From JABFSS01 sp964449445 (GTDB lineage: Bacteria; Patescibacteriota; Gracilibacteria; Peribacterales; Peribacteraceae): DNA of 64,000 bases. A program made the position numbers and the translations under genes. Positions 49,399 to 56,577 of the stretch are shown here, in pieces (position 1 is the stretch's first letter; every line of letters starts with the position of its first letter). The notes below the pieces were generated by a model that searched no databases, was not told where the DNA came from, and saw only the letters and a list, made by a program, of their open reading frames with translations. The DNA lies in the NCBI GenBank assembly GCA_964449445.1, contig CAYUZT010000009.1, positions 8,451 to 72,450 of the forward strand, read 5' to 3'.

Positions 49399-50885
49399 TT
49401 GTGATTGCATTCCTTGTCGGCATTGCTCTCCCCACCTTGATCGGGTGGCTGCTCCTCGATCTTGTAGAAGGGAGAACTCGGTTACTCGGTCAGGCGGAAA
49501 AATGGGTGATGGGCGGCGTGCTCGGGATGACCGTTTCGATGTTTGTAAGCTTTTTTGCGAATGTGATGCTCGGCATTCCTTTTACACTGACTGGATTCTT
49601 GATGATCTTCGGCATTCTGCTCTTGGGACTGAGTATCCCCTGGTTCTTGTGGAAACGGGAGAGCGCGAATGCTGTGTTGAGAGAGACTCCGGCGCACTCG
49701 CTCTCCCGCCCCTTACAGATCGTGTTGATAGTGACGGGAGGATGGGTGGCACTTCGTGTGATTGCGCTCGCGATCTTTACACTCCTCACGCCGCCTTTCT
49801 TTGACGACTCCATGGACAACTGGAATCTCCGCGGGAAGCTCTTCTTCTTCCAGAAGACCTTCTCACTGGCCTTCCCGTGGGATCCCGTACCCGGCGTCAG
49901 CTCGTATCCGCCGTCGCTGCCGCTCGCTAAAACCTGGCTCTCGACGATTGCCGGCGGGTGGCACGAGGGACTAGTAAATAGTCTGCATCCGCTCTGGTTC
50001 ATCGCTCTTGTGTTCCTTGTGTACTGCGCACTGCGCCGGATGGTGGCCATGCCGTGGGCTGCCCTTGGAGCGATTCTGTTTGCGTCGCTGCCGCTGGAAC
50101 TGATTCACGGAACAAACGCTTATGCTGATGTGTTCCTGTCAGCACATCTCTTTATCGGAGTGATGTTGATGTTCTATGCACTTCGGAGTCGCGCAGAAAT
50201 ATCCGCGCTCTCACACTTGCGGCTTGCGGCGCTTGCGATCGCACTCGTGCCGTTTACGAAGAACGAAGGATGGGCGCTCTACTTCCCTGTTCTGCTGCTC
50301 CTCTATGGAGGGACTCTCCTCTGGATATGGAAGGGAGCAGGCGCCTGTGGTGAGCCGAGTCGAACCATTCCGTCTGCGAACGCGGGCAGTCCTTCGTCAG
50401 GCTCAGGAGCCCGCTTCCCAATTTTCTGGGCCGCACTCTTCGCAGCGGCAATGTTCGCGCTGTTCGTCGCGCCGTGGATCGGCTTTAAAGTGCTCAACAA
50501 CCTCGCGTTCGGAAACGCAAAAGGCATCGATTGGAACCTGCAGTGGCAGCAGGGAGTCGTGACGGCGGTGACGGTGAATACGTTCTTCGAAGGAAACTGG
50601 GGGCTGCTCTTCCCCCTCTTCTTTGGCTTACTCGCCTTCCAGTGGCGAGCGGCGTTCAAAACTCCCCTCCTGCTCCTGAGCGCCTTCTTCCTGATCCCCT
50701 ATGTTGGCCAGCTGTTCGCCTATCTGACCACCGGACTTTCCCAGGAAGCGCTGTTCCAGACAGGCTACGCGAGGGGCTTGATTCACTTGATGCCAGTAGT
50801 TGTCTGTTTGACGATGCTATTACTCCACAATCTGCTATCCGGAAAAGCGGCCAGTGGACAACGGACAGTGGACAACGGACAATGA
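49395..50885 (+). CDS. Multi-span membrane protein, GT-C glycosyltransferase-like
   Basis: A 496-aa protein with about twelve membrane segments. The first large loop reads LTPPFFDDSMDNWNLRGKLFF, an acidic loop like those at the catalytic site of GT-C enzymes, followed by SSYPPSLPLAKTW. Two repeat insertions are visible: about 25 residues near 315-340 (PSRTIPSANAGSPSSGSG) and the C-terminal KAASGQRTVDNGQ. It is coupled to the preceding gene by a 4-base overlap. Sugar and acceptor unknown. Confidence 0.6.
   Translation: MIVIAFLVGIALPTLIGWLLLDLVEGRTRLLGQAEKWVMGGVLGMTVSMFVSFFANVMLGIPFTLTGFLMIFGILLLGLSIPWFLWKRESANAVLRETPAHSLSRPLQIVLIVTGGWVALRVIALAIFTLLTPPFFDDSMDNWNLRGKLFFFQKTFSLAFPWDPVPGVSSYPPSLPLAKTWLSTIAGGWHEGLVNSLHPLWFIALVFLVYCALRRMVAMPWAALGAILFASLPLELIHGTNAYADVFLSAHLFIGVMLMFYALRSRAEISALSHLRLAALAIALVPFTKNEGWALYFPVLLLLYGGTLLWIWKGAGACGEPSRTIPSANAGSPSSGSGARFPIFWAALFAAAMFALFVAPWIGFKVLNNLAFGNAKGIDWNLQWQQGVVTAVTVNTFFEGNWGLLFPLFFGLLAFQWRAAFKTPLLLLSAFFLIPYVGQLFAYLTTGLSQEALFQTGYARGLIHLMPVVVCLTMLLLHNLLSGKAASGQRTVDNGQ
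50340..50425. repeat. Repeat insertion inside the GT-C-like gene
   Basis: ggtgagccgagtcgaaccat and gcagtccttcgtcaggctca parts, the second close to ccttcgacaggctcaggg of alaS. Encodes a low-complexity soluble loop between two membrane helices. Confidence 0.55.
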
Positions 50886-50940
50886 GCGGGAAGAATATTT
50901 CACTGTCCTCTGTCCTCTGTCCTCTATTCTCTGTCCACTG
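50855..50940. repeat. gtggacaacggaca / tctgtcctctgtcc inverted repeat
   Basis: Tandem gtggacaacggac units are followed after about 25 bases by ctgtcctctgtcctctgtcc and ctctgtccactg. It supplies the last residues and stop of the GT-C-like gene and the gap before the next gene. Same type as 13457-13525 in ribE. Confidence 0.7.
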
Positions 50941-50945
50941 CTTTC

Positions 50946-52181
50946 ATGCCTTCGTACGCCGCCTTCATCGGACACCAGCCGCACTTGAGTCTTGCCGAGC
51001 TTGCGGCGACAGTCCCCGGCTTCCTATTGCATCAGAAAATCGACCGGAGCGTCGTTTTGTTTGATAGTGCGGAAAAACTCACAAGCGCGTTCTTGGATAC
51101 GCTCGGTGGGACAATCGTGCTGGTGGAGAAACTCGCAAGCGAGAAGCCCGTGACCCAGGAAGATATTCCAGACCTCCTCGCGCGTGAACTGATGCCGATT
51201 AAAGGCAAAGTGACGTTCAGCCTGCGAACTCTGGGCCTCTCTCCTGTCGCCGTGAAAAATCTGTATCGCAAGAGCAAGGACCTGCTGAAGAAGAAAGGGA
51301 AACCCTCGCGGTACGTAGGCAACGAGCGGACGCCCGCGCCCTCCATCGTACTTCGCGAAAACGGGCTACTGGACCGCTCGGGAGGATGCGAAGTGACAAT
51401 CATTCAGGGAGAAGATTTGTTCTGGGTGGGGATGACCGTAGGCGCGCAGGATATTGAGTCGTACACGAAACGCGATATGGAGAAGCCGGTGCGCGATACG
51501 GGCGTGGGACTGCTGCCACCGAAGTTGGCACAGATTCTCATTAATCTCGGGGTATGGTTGACGAACCAGCGCGGGTCTTCGACCCGCGAATCGCACGCCG
51601 AAGGCGTGCGCCTAAGTATTTTCGACCCTTTCTGCGGCACCGGCGTGATCCCGATGGAATCGCTGATCCGCGGTTTTGGGGTGCTCGCATCCGACAAGTC
51701 GGAGAAAGCCGTGAGCGGATGTACCAAGAACATCGAGTGGCTGCGCAAGAACTTCTCCATTAAGAAATCTGATGTTCCGTCGCGGGTCTGGAAACAGGAT
51801 GCGGTCAAGCCGTTTGCCATGAAGGAGCACGTGGACGTCATCGTCACCGAGACAAGCCTGGGGCCGTCGCTTCGGGACCGTCCAACGGTGAAGGACGTTT
51901 CGAAGATGCGATCGGAGAACGAAAAACTGCAGGAAGGATTTCTGCGGTCCGCGGCAGAGTCGCTTCCCGACGCCCCCATCGTCTGCATTTGGCCCGTCTG
52001 GTACCCGTCCAAGGCGCCGGTCTTCCTGGAGCGCGTGTGGGACGTTGTCTCCGATCTCGGCTACCAGGCGATTCTGCCGCCGACGATCGAGATCGTGGAT
52101 GATCGCATGTCGCTGCTCTACAGGCGACCCGATCAATTGGTCGGGCGGGAGATCGTCTTGTTGCGGCCGAAACGAAAATGA
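50946..52181 (+). CDS. Trm11/THUMP-like RNA methyltransferase, altered catalytic motif
   Basis: A 411-aa protein with an N-terminal RNA-binding-like part and a C-terminal Rossmann methyltransferase. SAM motif I is FDPFCGTGVIPMESL, preceded by GVGLLPPKLAQILINL as in Trm11/Trm14 and TrmG10 enzymes that methylate guanosine N2 in tRNA. Motif IV, normally D-P-P-Y, reads VTETSLGPSL here. A repeat-derived insert NQRGSSTRESHAEGVRLS lies just before motif I. The next ATG overlaps its stop (ATGA). Confidence 0.72.
   Translation: MPSYAAFIGHQPHLSLAELAATVPGFLLHQKIDRSVVLFDSAEKLTSAFLDTLGGTIVLVEKLASEKPVTQEDIPDLLARELMPIKGKVTFSLRTLGLSPVAVKNLYRKSKDLLKKKGKPSRYVGNERTPAPSIVLRENGLLDRSGGCEVTIIQGEDLFWVGMTVGAQDIESYTKRDMEKPVRDTGVGLLPPKLAQILINLGVWLTNQRGSSTRESHAEGVRLSIFDPFCGTGVIPMESLIRGFGVLASDKSEKAVSGCTKNIEWLRKNFSIKKSDVPSRVWKQDAVKPFAMKEHVDVIVTETSLGPSLRDRPTVKDVSKMRSENEKLQEGFLRSAAESLPDAPIVCIWPVWYPSKAPVFLERVWDVVSDLGYQAILPPTIEIVDDRMSLLYRRPDQLVGREIVLLRPKRK
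51573..51613. repeat. Palindromic repeat in the Trm11-like gene
   Basis: Two small palindromes, gcgggtcttcgacccgc and gcacgccgaaggcgtgcg, lie in frame just before SAM motif I. The first is the same kind as the ggcgggtcaaagacccgc insert at the start of ribE. Confidence 0.7.
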
Positions 52182-52771
52182 AACCCTCTAGCATTTTCAT
52201 CATTCTCGGGAAGGGACTGATCGTGCTCTTCTGCATCTGGCACGCCGTCGCGATCGCCGTCTACACTTTTCCCGTGCAGGCGACCGGCGTGATTGTCGAT
52301 ACGTTGCGAACGCGCGTGACGCCGATCGTGCAGCCGTACTTGCTCCTCACAAGCCAGTGGCAGATGTGGGAACTGTTCTCTCCCGATCCCATGCGGCGGA
52401 TCAGCCGCTACCGGATCGACGCGCGGACGGTGGAGTACGGGTGGCAAACGCTCAAGGTGCTCGACGCCAAGACGACGTCTTTCGGGTTCGCCGACGATTT
52501 CAGTTACCTGCAGCAAATGGAAGAACCGGGCGAGGGAAAAGAGGAGTTGCGTGCGCGCGTCCTGGCATCATTCTGCAAGCCGCTCGGGCTTCCCGAGGGA
52601 GCGTTCGTCGCGCTGATCGTGGAGTACCTGATCATCCCCGATACGGTCCCGGAAGGCGGATGGAAGGAGTGGCAGAGAACAGTGAGAGGGAACTGGTACT
52701 GGTGGGTTGCCGCCATTCTCCCGTGCCCGTCTCCCGATGACCCCAGCGTGATTCCCGTTTCCTATTTTTAA
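52178..52771 (+). CDS. Membrane-anchored protein linked to the HTTM gene
   Basis: A 197-aa protein with an N-terminal membrane helix (SIFIILGKGLIVLFCIWHAV). The block LLTSQWQMWELFSPDPMRR is typical of small proteins encoded next to HTTM (vitamin K-dependent carboxylase-like) genes, where it describes the outside domain. The HTTM-DCC gene starts 2 bases after its stop. Likely a partner in the same membrane complex; biochemical role unknown. Confidence 0.65.
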   Translation: MKPSSIFIILGKGLIVLFCIWHAVAIAVYTFPVQATGVIVDTLRTRVTPIVQPYLLLTSQWQMWELFSPDPMRRISRYRIDARTVEYGWQTLKVLDAKTTSFGFADDFSYLQQMEEPGEGKEELRARVLASFCKPLGLPEGAFVALIVEYLIIPDTVPEGGWKEWQRTVRGNWYWWVAAILPCPSPDDPSVIPVSYF

Positions 52772-52773
52772 CC

Positions 52774-54096
52774 ATGCGCACACTCCTGCACAGGATCGAC
52801 AGCTTCTTCTTCGCCCGGGTCTCGGCAACCGGCTTTGGGGTGATGCGCTCGGTGTGGGGCGCAGGGCTACTGATCTACTTTATCCGACAGTGGCCGGCCG
52901 TTACGCGGTATTACAGCGGCACCGGACAGCTGCCGCTGTGGCTGGATTACACTCTCCAGCGCACTGATCACCGCTTCAGTGTCTTTCTCACGTTCTCCCA
53001 CCCCGATGCGGTCTTCCTGATCTACCTCCTCTTCCTGATCTCCGCCGCCTGCGCGACCGTGGGTTTCTGGCCACGGCTCTCGACGATCGTTTCAACGCTG
53101 CTGCTCTTCTCCTTCCACGAGCGCAATTCCTGGCACACCACGGGCGGCGATATCGTCCTGCGCTCTGTCGGCTTCCTGCTGTGTATCGCACCCGGCGGGG
53201 TCCACGCGTTTTCTGTCGCCCGCGCGCGCAAGCAATGGAAGCACTGGTCGAAAACGCGCACGCTCCTGCCGCCGCTGACCATGCCAGCGTGGCCGCAGCG
53301 TCTGCTCTTGTGGCAACTGCTCGTCATTTATCTGCAGTCGATGTGGAGCAAGTTACTGGGAAATACGTGGCTCGACGGGACCGCCGTGGCCATCGCCTTG
53401 CATCACACCATTTTTGGACGCTTCCCCGGCGCAGTCGCCGATACGGTGAGCATAGTCGCGCCGTTCATCGGCTGGGGAGCGATCGTGTGGGAAGCAGTAT
53501 GGACGCTGATGCTCATTCCGCGGGGAAGCCGCATCGCCAGGGAATTCGCGAAGTCGGGCGTACCGGTAGACCTCATCCGCCGATGGCTGCTTGCAAGCGG
53601 CCTGCTGGTCCATGGCGTCTTTTCGGTTCTGCTGCGGCTGGGCTCGTTCATGCCGGCGATGCCGGCGATCTTGCTGGGGAATTTGCAGGGGGAAGACTTT
53701 GTAGCAATCCGGAAGCGATGTAACCGCCGGTGGAACGGGAAAATTTCCGTCTTCTACGACAGCGATTGCGGACTCTGCGGGCGCAGCATGTGCATGCTGC
53801 TGCTGCTCGACTGGCTGCACCGATTGCGGCCCGTGGATTTCTGTAAGGCCCAGGAGCGAACGCTCTGGGCTCCCGATCTGCCGCTGCCCGTCCTTGACCG
53901 CGCGCTGCACGTCCGCTTTCCCGACGGCGCTACCCTCAAGGGATTCTCCGCTTTCCGGTCGCTCGCATGGCACCTCCCTGCCTTGTGGCCGCTCGCTCCG
54001 TTACTGCAACTTCCGGGGATGACGTTTGTGGGAGACCGCGTCTACGCGCGCGTCGCGAAAAAGAGGAAACAGTGCAATCACGTGAGTTGCGCGTGA
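52774..54096 (+). CDS. HTTM (VKGC-like) membrane protein fused to a DCC/DUF393 domain
   Basis: A 440-aa protein. The first 300 residues have about seven membrane helices with HTTM features (ARVSATGFGVMRSVWGAGLL at the start, HERNSWHTTGGD, LLWQLLVIYLQSMWSKL). The last 120 residues are a DCC (DUF393) thioredoxin-like domain: VFYDSDCGLCGRSMCML gives D-x-D-C-x-x-C, with the downstream ALHVRFPDG block. HTTM proteins are relatives of gamma-carboxylase; fusion to DCC suggests a redox-coupled membrane reaction, which is inference. Last gene of a tightly packed five-gene run. Confidence 0.82.
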   Translation: MRTLLHRIDSFFFARVSATGFGVMRSVWGAGLLIYFIRQWPAVTRYYSGTGQLPLWLDYTLQRTDHRFSVFLTFSHPDAVFLIYLLFLISAACATVGFWPRLSTIVSTLLLFSFHERNSWHTTGGDIVLRSVGFLLCIAPGGVHAFSVARARKQWKHWSKTRTLLPPLTMPAWPQRLLLWQLLVIYLQSMWSKLLGNTWLDGTAVAIALHHTIFGRFPGAVADTVSIVAPFIGWGAIVWEAVWTLMLIPRGSRIAREFAKSGVPVDLIRRWLLASGLLVHGVFSVLLRLGSFMPAMPAILLGNLQGEDFVAIRKRCNRRWNGKISVFYDSDCGLCGRSMCMLLLLDWLHRLRPVDFCKAQERTLWAPDLPLPVLDRALHVRFPDGATLKGFSAFRSLAWHLPALWPLAPLLQLPGMTFVGDRVYARVAKKRKQCNHVSCA

Positions 54097-54100
54097 GCGC

Positions 54101-54106
54101 TATACT
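54101..54106 (+). promoter_or_regulatory. -10 box TATACT, leaderless
   Basis: TATACT, ggccgc, then ATG at 54113, only 16 bases after the previous stop. Confidence 0.55.
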
Positions 54107-54112
54107 GGCCGC

Positions 54113-55294
54113 ATGACGCACTTCGTCGATCAGATATCGCTCCCGATCACCATCAGTCACGGCGAAGGCTGTTATGTGATCGATACGGATGGCAAACGGT
54201 ATCTGGATTTCATTGGAGGATGGTGTGTTGCCTCCGTCGGCTGGGGAAACGTGGAAATCCGGGAGGCGCTTACGGAAGAGACGAAGCGCGGAACGTACAT
54301 TCCCCCGCTCTTCCGCTCCGATGCGTGTGAGGATCTCGCCACAGAGCTCGTCGCCGTCGCACCCGGCAAGATGCAAAAAGTGTTTCCGTGTACCAGCGGA
54401 TCGGAAGCCGTCGATATGGCCATCAAGTGCGTCCGCGCGGCAACGGGCAAGGACGTGATTATTTCGATCGATGAGGTGTACCACGGACACACGTACGGAG
54501 CGCTTTCGATTGGCGAAGCACGCAAGCGTGTCTCCGGCTCTATTCTCCCCTCCTGCCAAACGCTCCCGATGCCGGGGAGAGAGATGAACAGTGAGAGGGT
54601 GTTGGAACTGCTCGAGAAGAGGTTGCAGAAAGGCGACGTGGCAGCGTTCATCAGCGAGCCCGTGTGGACGAATGCCGGCACACACATTCCTCCGCCAGGG
54701 TTCTACGAAACGGTGCAGACACTCTGCAGGAAGCAGAACGCGTTGCTGGTGATGGATGAGGTTGCAACGGGCTTTGGGCACTGCGGAACGCTCTTTGGAA
54801 GCGAGCTCTGGAACCTGGAACCCGATCTCCTCTGCATCGGCAAAGCGTTTACCGGTGGGTACGCGACGATGGCGGCGTTGCTGACAACAGAAGATGTATG
54901 GAAAAAGAGCAAAGGGATTCCCTGCTACTCCACATTCGCATGGCTTCCTACCGATCTTGCGGCGACGCGCGCGAACGTGAACATTATTCTCCGCGATCGT
55001 CTGTGGGAGAATGCAAAAGTTGTCGGCGCGCACTTGCTCTCGCTCCTTGAGCTTCTCGAAAAGCTCTCCGTAGTGAAAGAAGTCCGTGGCATCGGTCTGC
55101 TCTTCGCGATTGAGCTGAAAAACCCCGACCTGCGCCTGACCATTCAACAAGAATGCGCGGAGGAAGGCTTGCTCATTGAAACCGATATTCCGGGGAAATC
55201 CTTATTCTTCACGCCACCGTTGATCCTGAGCAAAAAAGAGGCGGAAGAAGGCGCGGGGATTCTGAAAACAGTGCTGACACGGCACAGCGCGTGA
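54113..55294 (+). CDS. Class III PLP-dependent aminotransferase
   Basis: A 393-aa transaminase of the acetylornithine / 4-aminobutyrate group. The PLP block ALLVMDEVATGFGHCGTLFG carries the Asp, and CIGKAFTGGYATMAALL the Schiff-base Lys. GSEAVDMAIK is the phosphate-binding turn and FTPPLILSKKEAEEG the usual ending. Its substrate is not clear: no arg, lys or gab neighbours are present. A -10 box at 6 nt supports its own start of transcription after the membrane-protein run. Confidence 0.88.
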   Translation: MTHFVDQISLPITISHGEGCYVIDTDGKRYLDFIGGWCVASVGWGNVEIREALTEETKRGTYIPPLFRSDACEDLATELVAVAPGKMQKVFPCTSGSEAVDMAIKCVRAATGKDVIISIDEVYHGHTYGALSIGEARKRVSGSILPSCQTLPMPGREMNSERVLELLEKRLQKGDVAAFISEPVWTNAGTHIPPPGFYETVQTLCRKQNALLVMDEVATGFGHCGTLFGSELWNLEPDLLCIGKAFTGGYATMAALLTTEDVWKKSKGIPCYSTFAWLPTDLAATRANVNIILRDRLWENAKVVGAHLLSLLELLEKLSVVKEVRGIGLLFAIELKNPDLRLTIQQECAEEGLLIETDIPGKSLFFTPPLILSKKEAEEGAGILKTVLTRHSA

Positions 55295-55315
55295 ATCATG
55301 CACCCGGGTCCGGCA

Positions 55316-55804
55316 TTATCGCAAGTTCCTTGTATGCCTGATGTTTGGTGCGGTTTTTCCCACACTATTCACTCGACCACGGTTTGCAGTCGCTTCGCGT
55401 CGACCGTTCTCTCTCACCACGTCTCGTATATCTCTCCTATCAATCGCCTGCTGACGTGCGATAGTCTGGGGATCGGCTGCATGCCTCTGAGCGATGATCT
55501 CATCAGCCTGTGCATACGCTCTCTCAAAAATATCAAAGACCATGGACCTGCGCTTCGAGGCAACACGGTGTTCAGCATGCGGCTCGTACAAAGCTCTGAT
55601 TGAACCAATACACACATCAACGATTTCCTTGCTCTTGCTCAAACCGATGTTCATGTTCTCCAGAGTTTTGCGGAGAGCCATCAATGCATCCACAGAGGTT
55701 TCCCGCTCCGTGACATCGGTGACAACAGTACTCAGTGCACTATCAAACTCATGTTCCTCTCGCTGCTCTGTAAATTGGAGACCCGGTTTTGGTTTGTGTT
55801 GCAT
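55316..55804 (-). CDS. Hypothetical helical protein
   Basis: A 162-aa protein starting MQHKPKPGLQFTEQREEHEF. It is mostly helical and highly charged with a basic C-terminal third (RDIRDVVRENGRREATANRG). No known family. It has one of the best promoters in the window (TTGCCA, 17 bases, TATAAT), with the -10 ending 7 nt from the ATG, so it is clearly expressed as a leaderless message. Confidence 0.6.
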   Translation of the reverse strand: MQHKPKPGLQFTEQREEHEFDSALSTVVTDVTERETSVDALMALRKTLENMNIGLSKSKEIVDVCIGSIRALYEPHAEHRVASKRRSMVFDIFERAYAQADEIIAQRHAADPQTIARQQAIDRRDIRDVVRENGRREATANRGRVNSVGKTAPNIRHTRNLR

Positions 55805-55811
55805 CGTAAAT

Positions 55812-55840
55812 ATTATATCATAAATTACTAATTTTGGCAA
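55812..55840 (-). promoter_or_regulatory. Strong sigma70-type promoter, leaderless
   Basis: Minus strand TTGCCA (55835-55840), 17-base spacer, TATAAT (55812-55817), then 7 bases to the ATG at 55804. Confidence 0.8.
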
Positions 55841-55934
55841 ATGTCGGGATTTTTGTAAGAGGGGCAAATACCGCCTGTCTTATATTTCGGTGCCGGCACA
55901 TATTTTTTATTCTTATTTCTTTCCCCTCATTTTT

Positions 55935-56096
55935 ATGACGCGCGACGAAAAGCAGAATCAGGATTCCAACAAGGATGCTGCGAGCAGCCGCACGGACAGG
56001 TCTAACCAGTACGGACAGTCGCAGAATCGACCGTCCGATGCGGATGACACTGCAGGGAAGAACGTCGATGCTGACGAGCAAGATTTCAGTCGGTAA
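55935..56096 (+). CDS. Small disordered hydrophilic protein 1
   Basis: A 53-aa protein beginning MTRDEKQNQDSNKDAASSRT, with almost no hydrophobic residues. It resembles the next small protein: both open M-x-RD then Gln/Ser-rich, and both carry GKN followed by a D/E run. Such proteins can act in stress protection (general-stress or hydrophilin type), but this is inference. Confidence 0.5.
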   Translation: MTRDEKQNQDSNKDAASSRTDRSNQYGQSQNRPSDADDTAGKNVDADEQDFSR

Positions 56097-56117
56097 GTAC
56101 ATGTGGAAAGCACGCTT

Positions 56118-56150
56118 CACTGCCGTCCCGAGTTTCCTCGGGCGGCGGTG
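56118..56150. other. Strong GC-rich hairpin
   Basis: Arms cactgccgtcccgag and ctcgggcggcggtg enclose tttc. No T-run follows. It separates the two small hydrophilic protein genes and may end or stabilise the first transcript. Confidence 0.45.
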
Positions 56151-56290
56151 AGGCTGTGAGCCTCGTTGGGCAAAAACCAAGAGAAAACAGGGCTCCTTTA
56201 TTTCCGTGAATTCCGTAAGACGTTATGTCACACCCTGTCATACCCCATAGGACGAGCATGCTGTTTTACCTTTCTTCCCCCCCCCTACCC

Positions 56291-56500
56291 ATGCCTCGCG
56301 ATGATTCGCAGAGCACCGAGGAAAAGGACACCGAGCGCACGCGCACGGAACCCAATTCGTCCGGCGGTCCGAAAGACGAAAGTGACGTCAACCAGGGAAA
56401 GAATATGAAGGACGAAGACGATGCCGAGAACGTCGGCAGAGAAGACCATCATCCGCAGAAAGGAGCTGCACATGCGGTGCATGAGGAAATGCATGTGTGA
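56291..56500 (+). CDS. Small disordered hydrophilic protein 2
   Basis: A 69-aa acidic protein, MPRDDSQSTEEKDTERTRT, then DVNQGKNMKDEDDAENVG and a His-rich end. Paralogous in style to the protein at 55935 (shared M-x-RD opening and GKN-D/E block). No known domain. Confidence 0.5.
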   Translation: MPRDDSQSTEEKDTERTRTEPNSSGGPKDESDVNQGKNMKDEDDAENVGREDHHPQKGAAHAVHEEMHV

Positions 56501-56577
56501 ACACGGAAGTCGCCACTCTGGGTATGGCGAGCGCCGGGGGCGCGCCATTCCCGGGGTGAGCGCAGAGTGAGGTCAGG

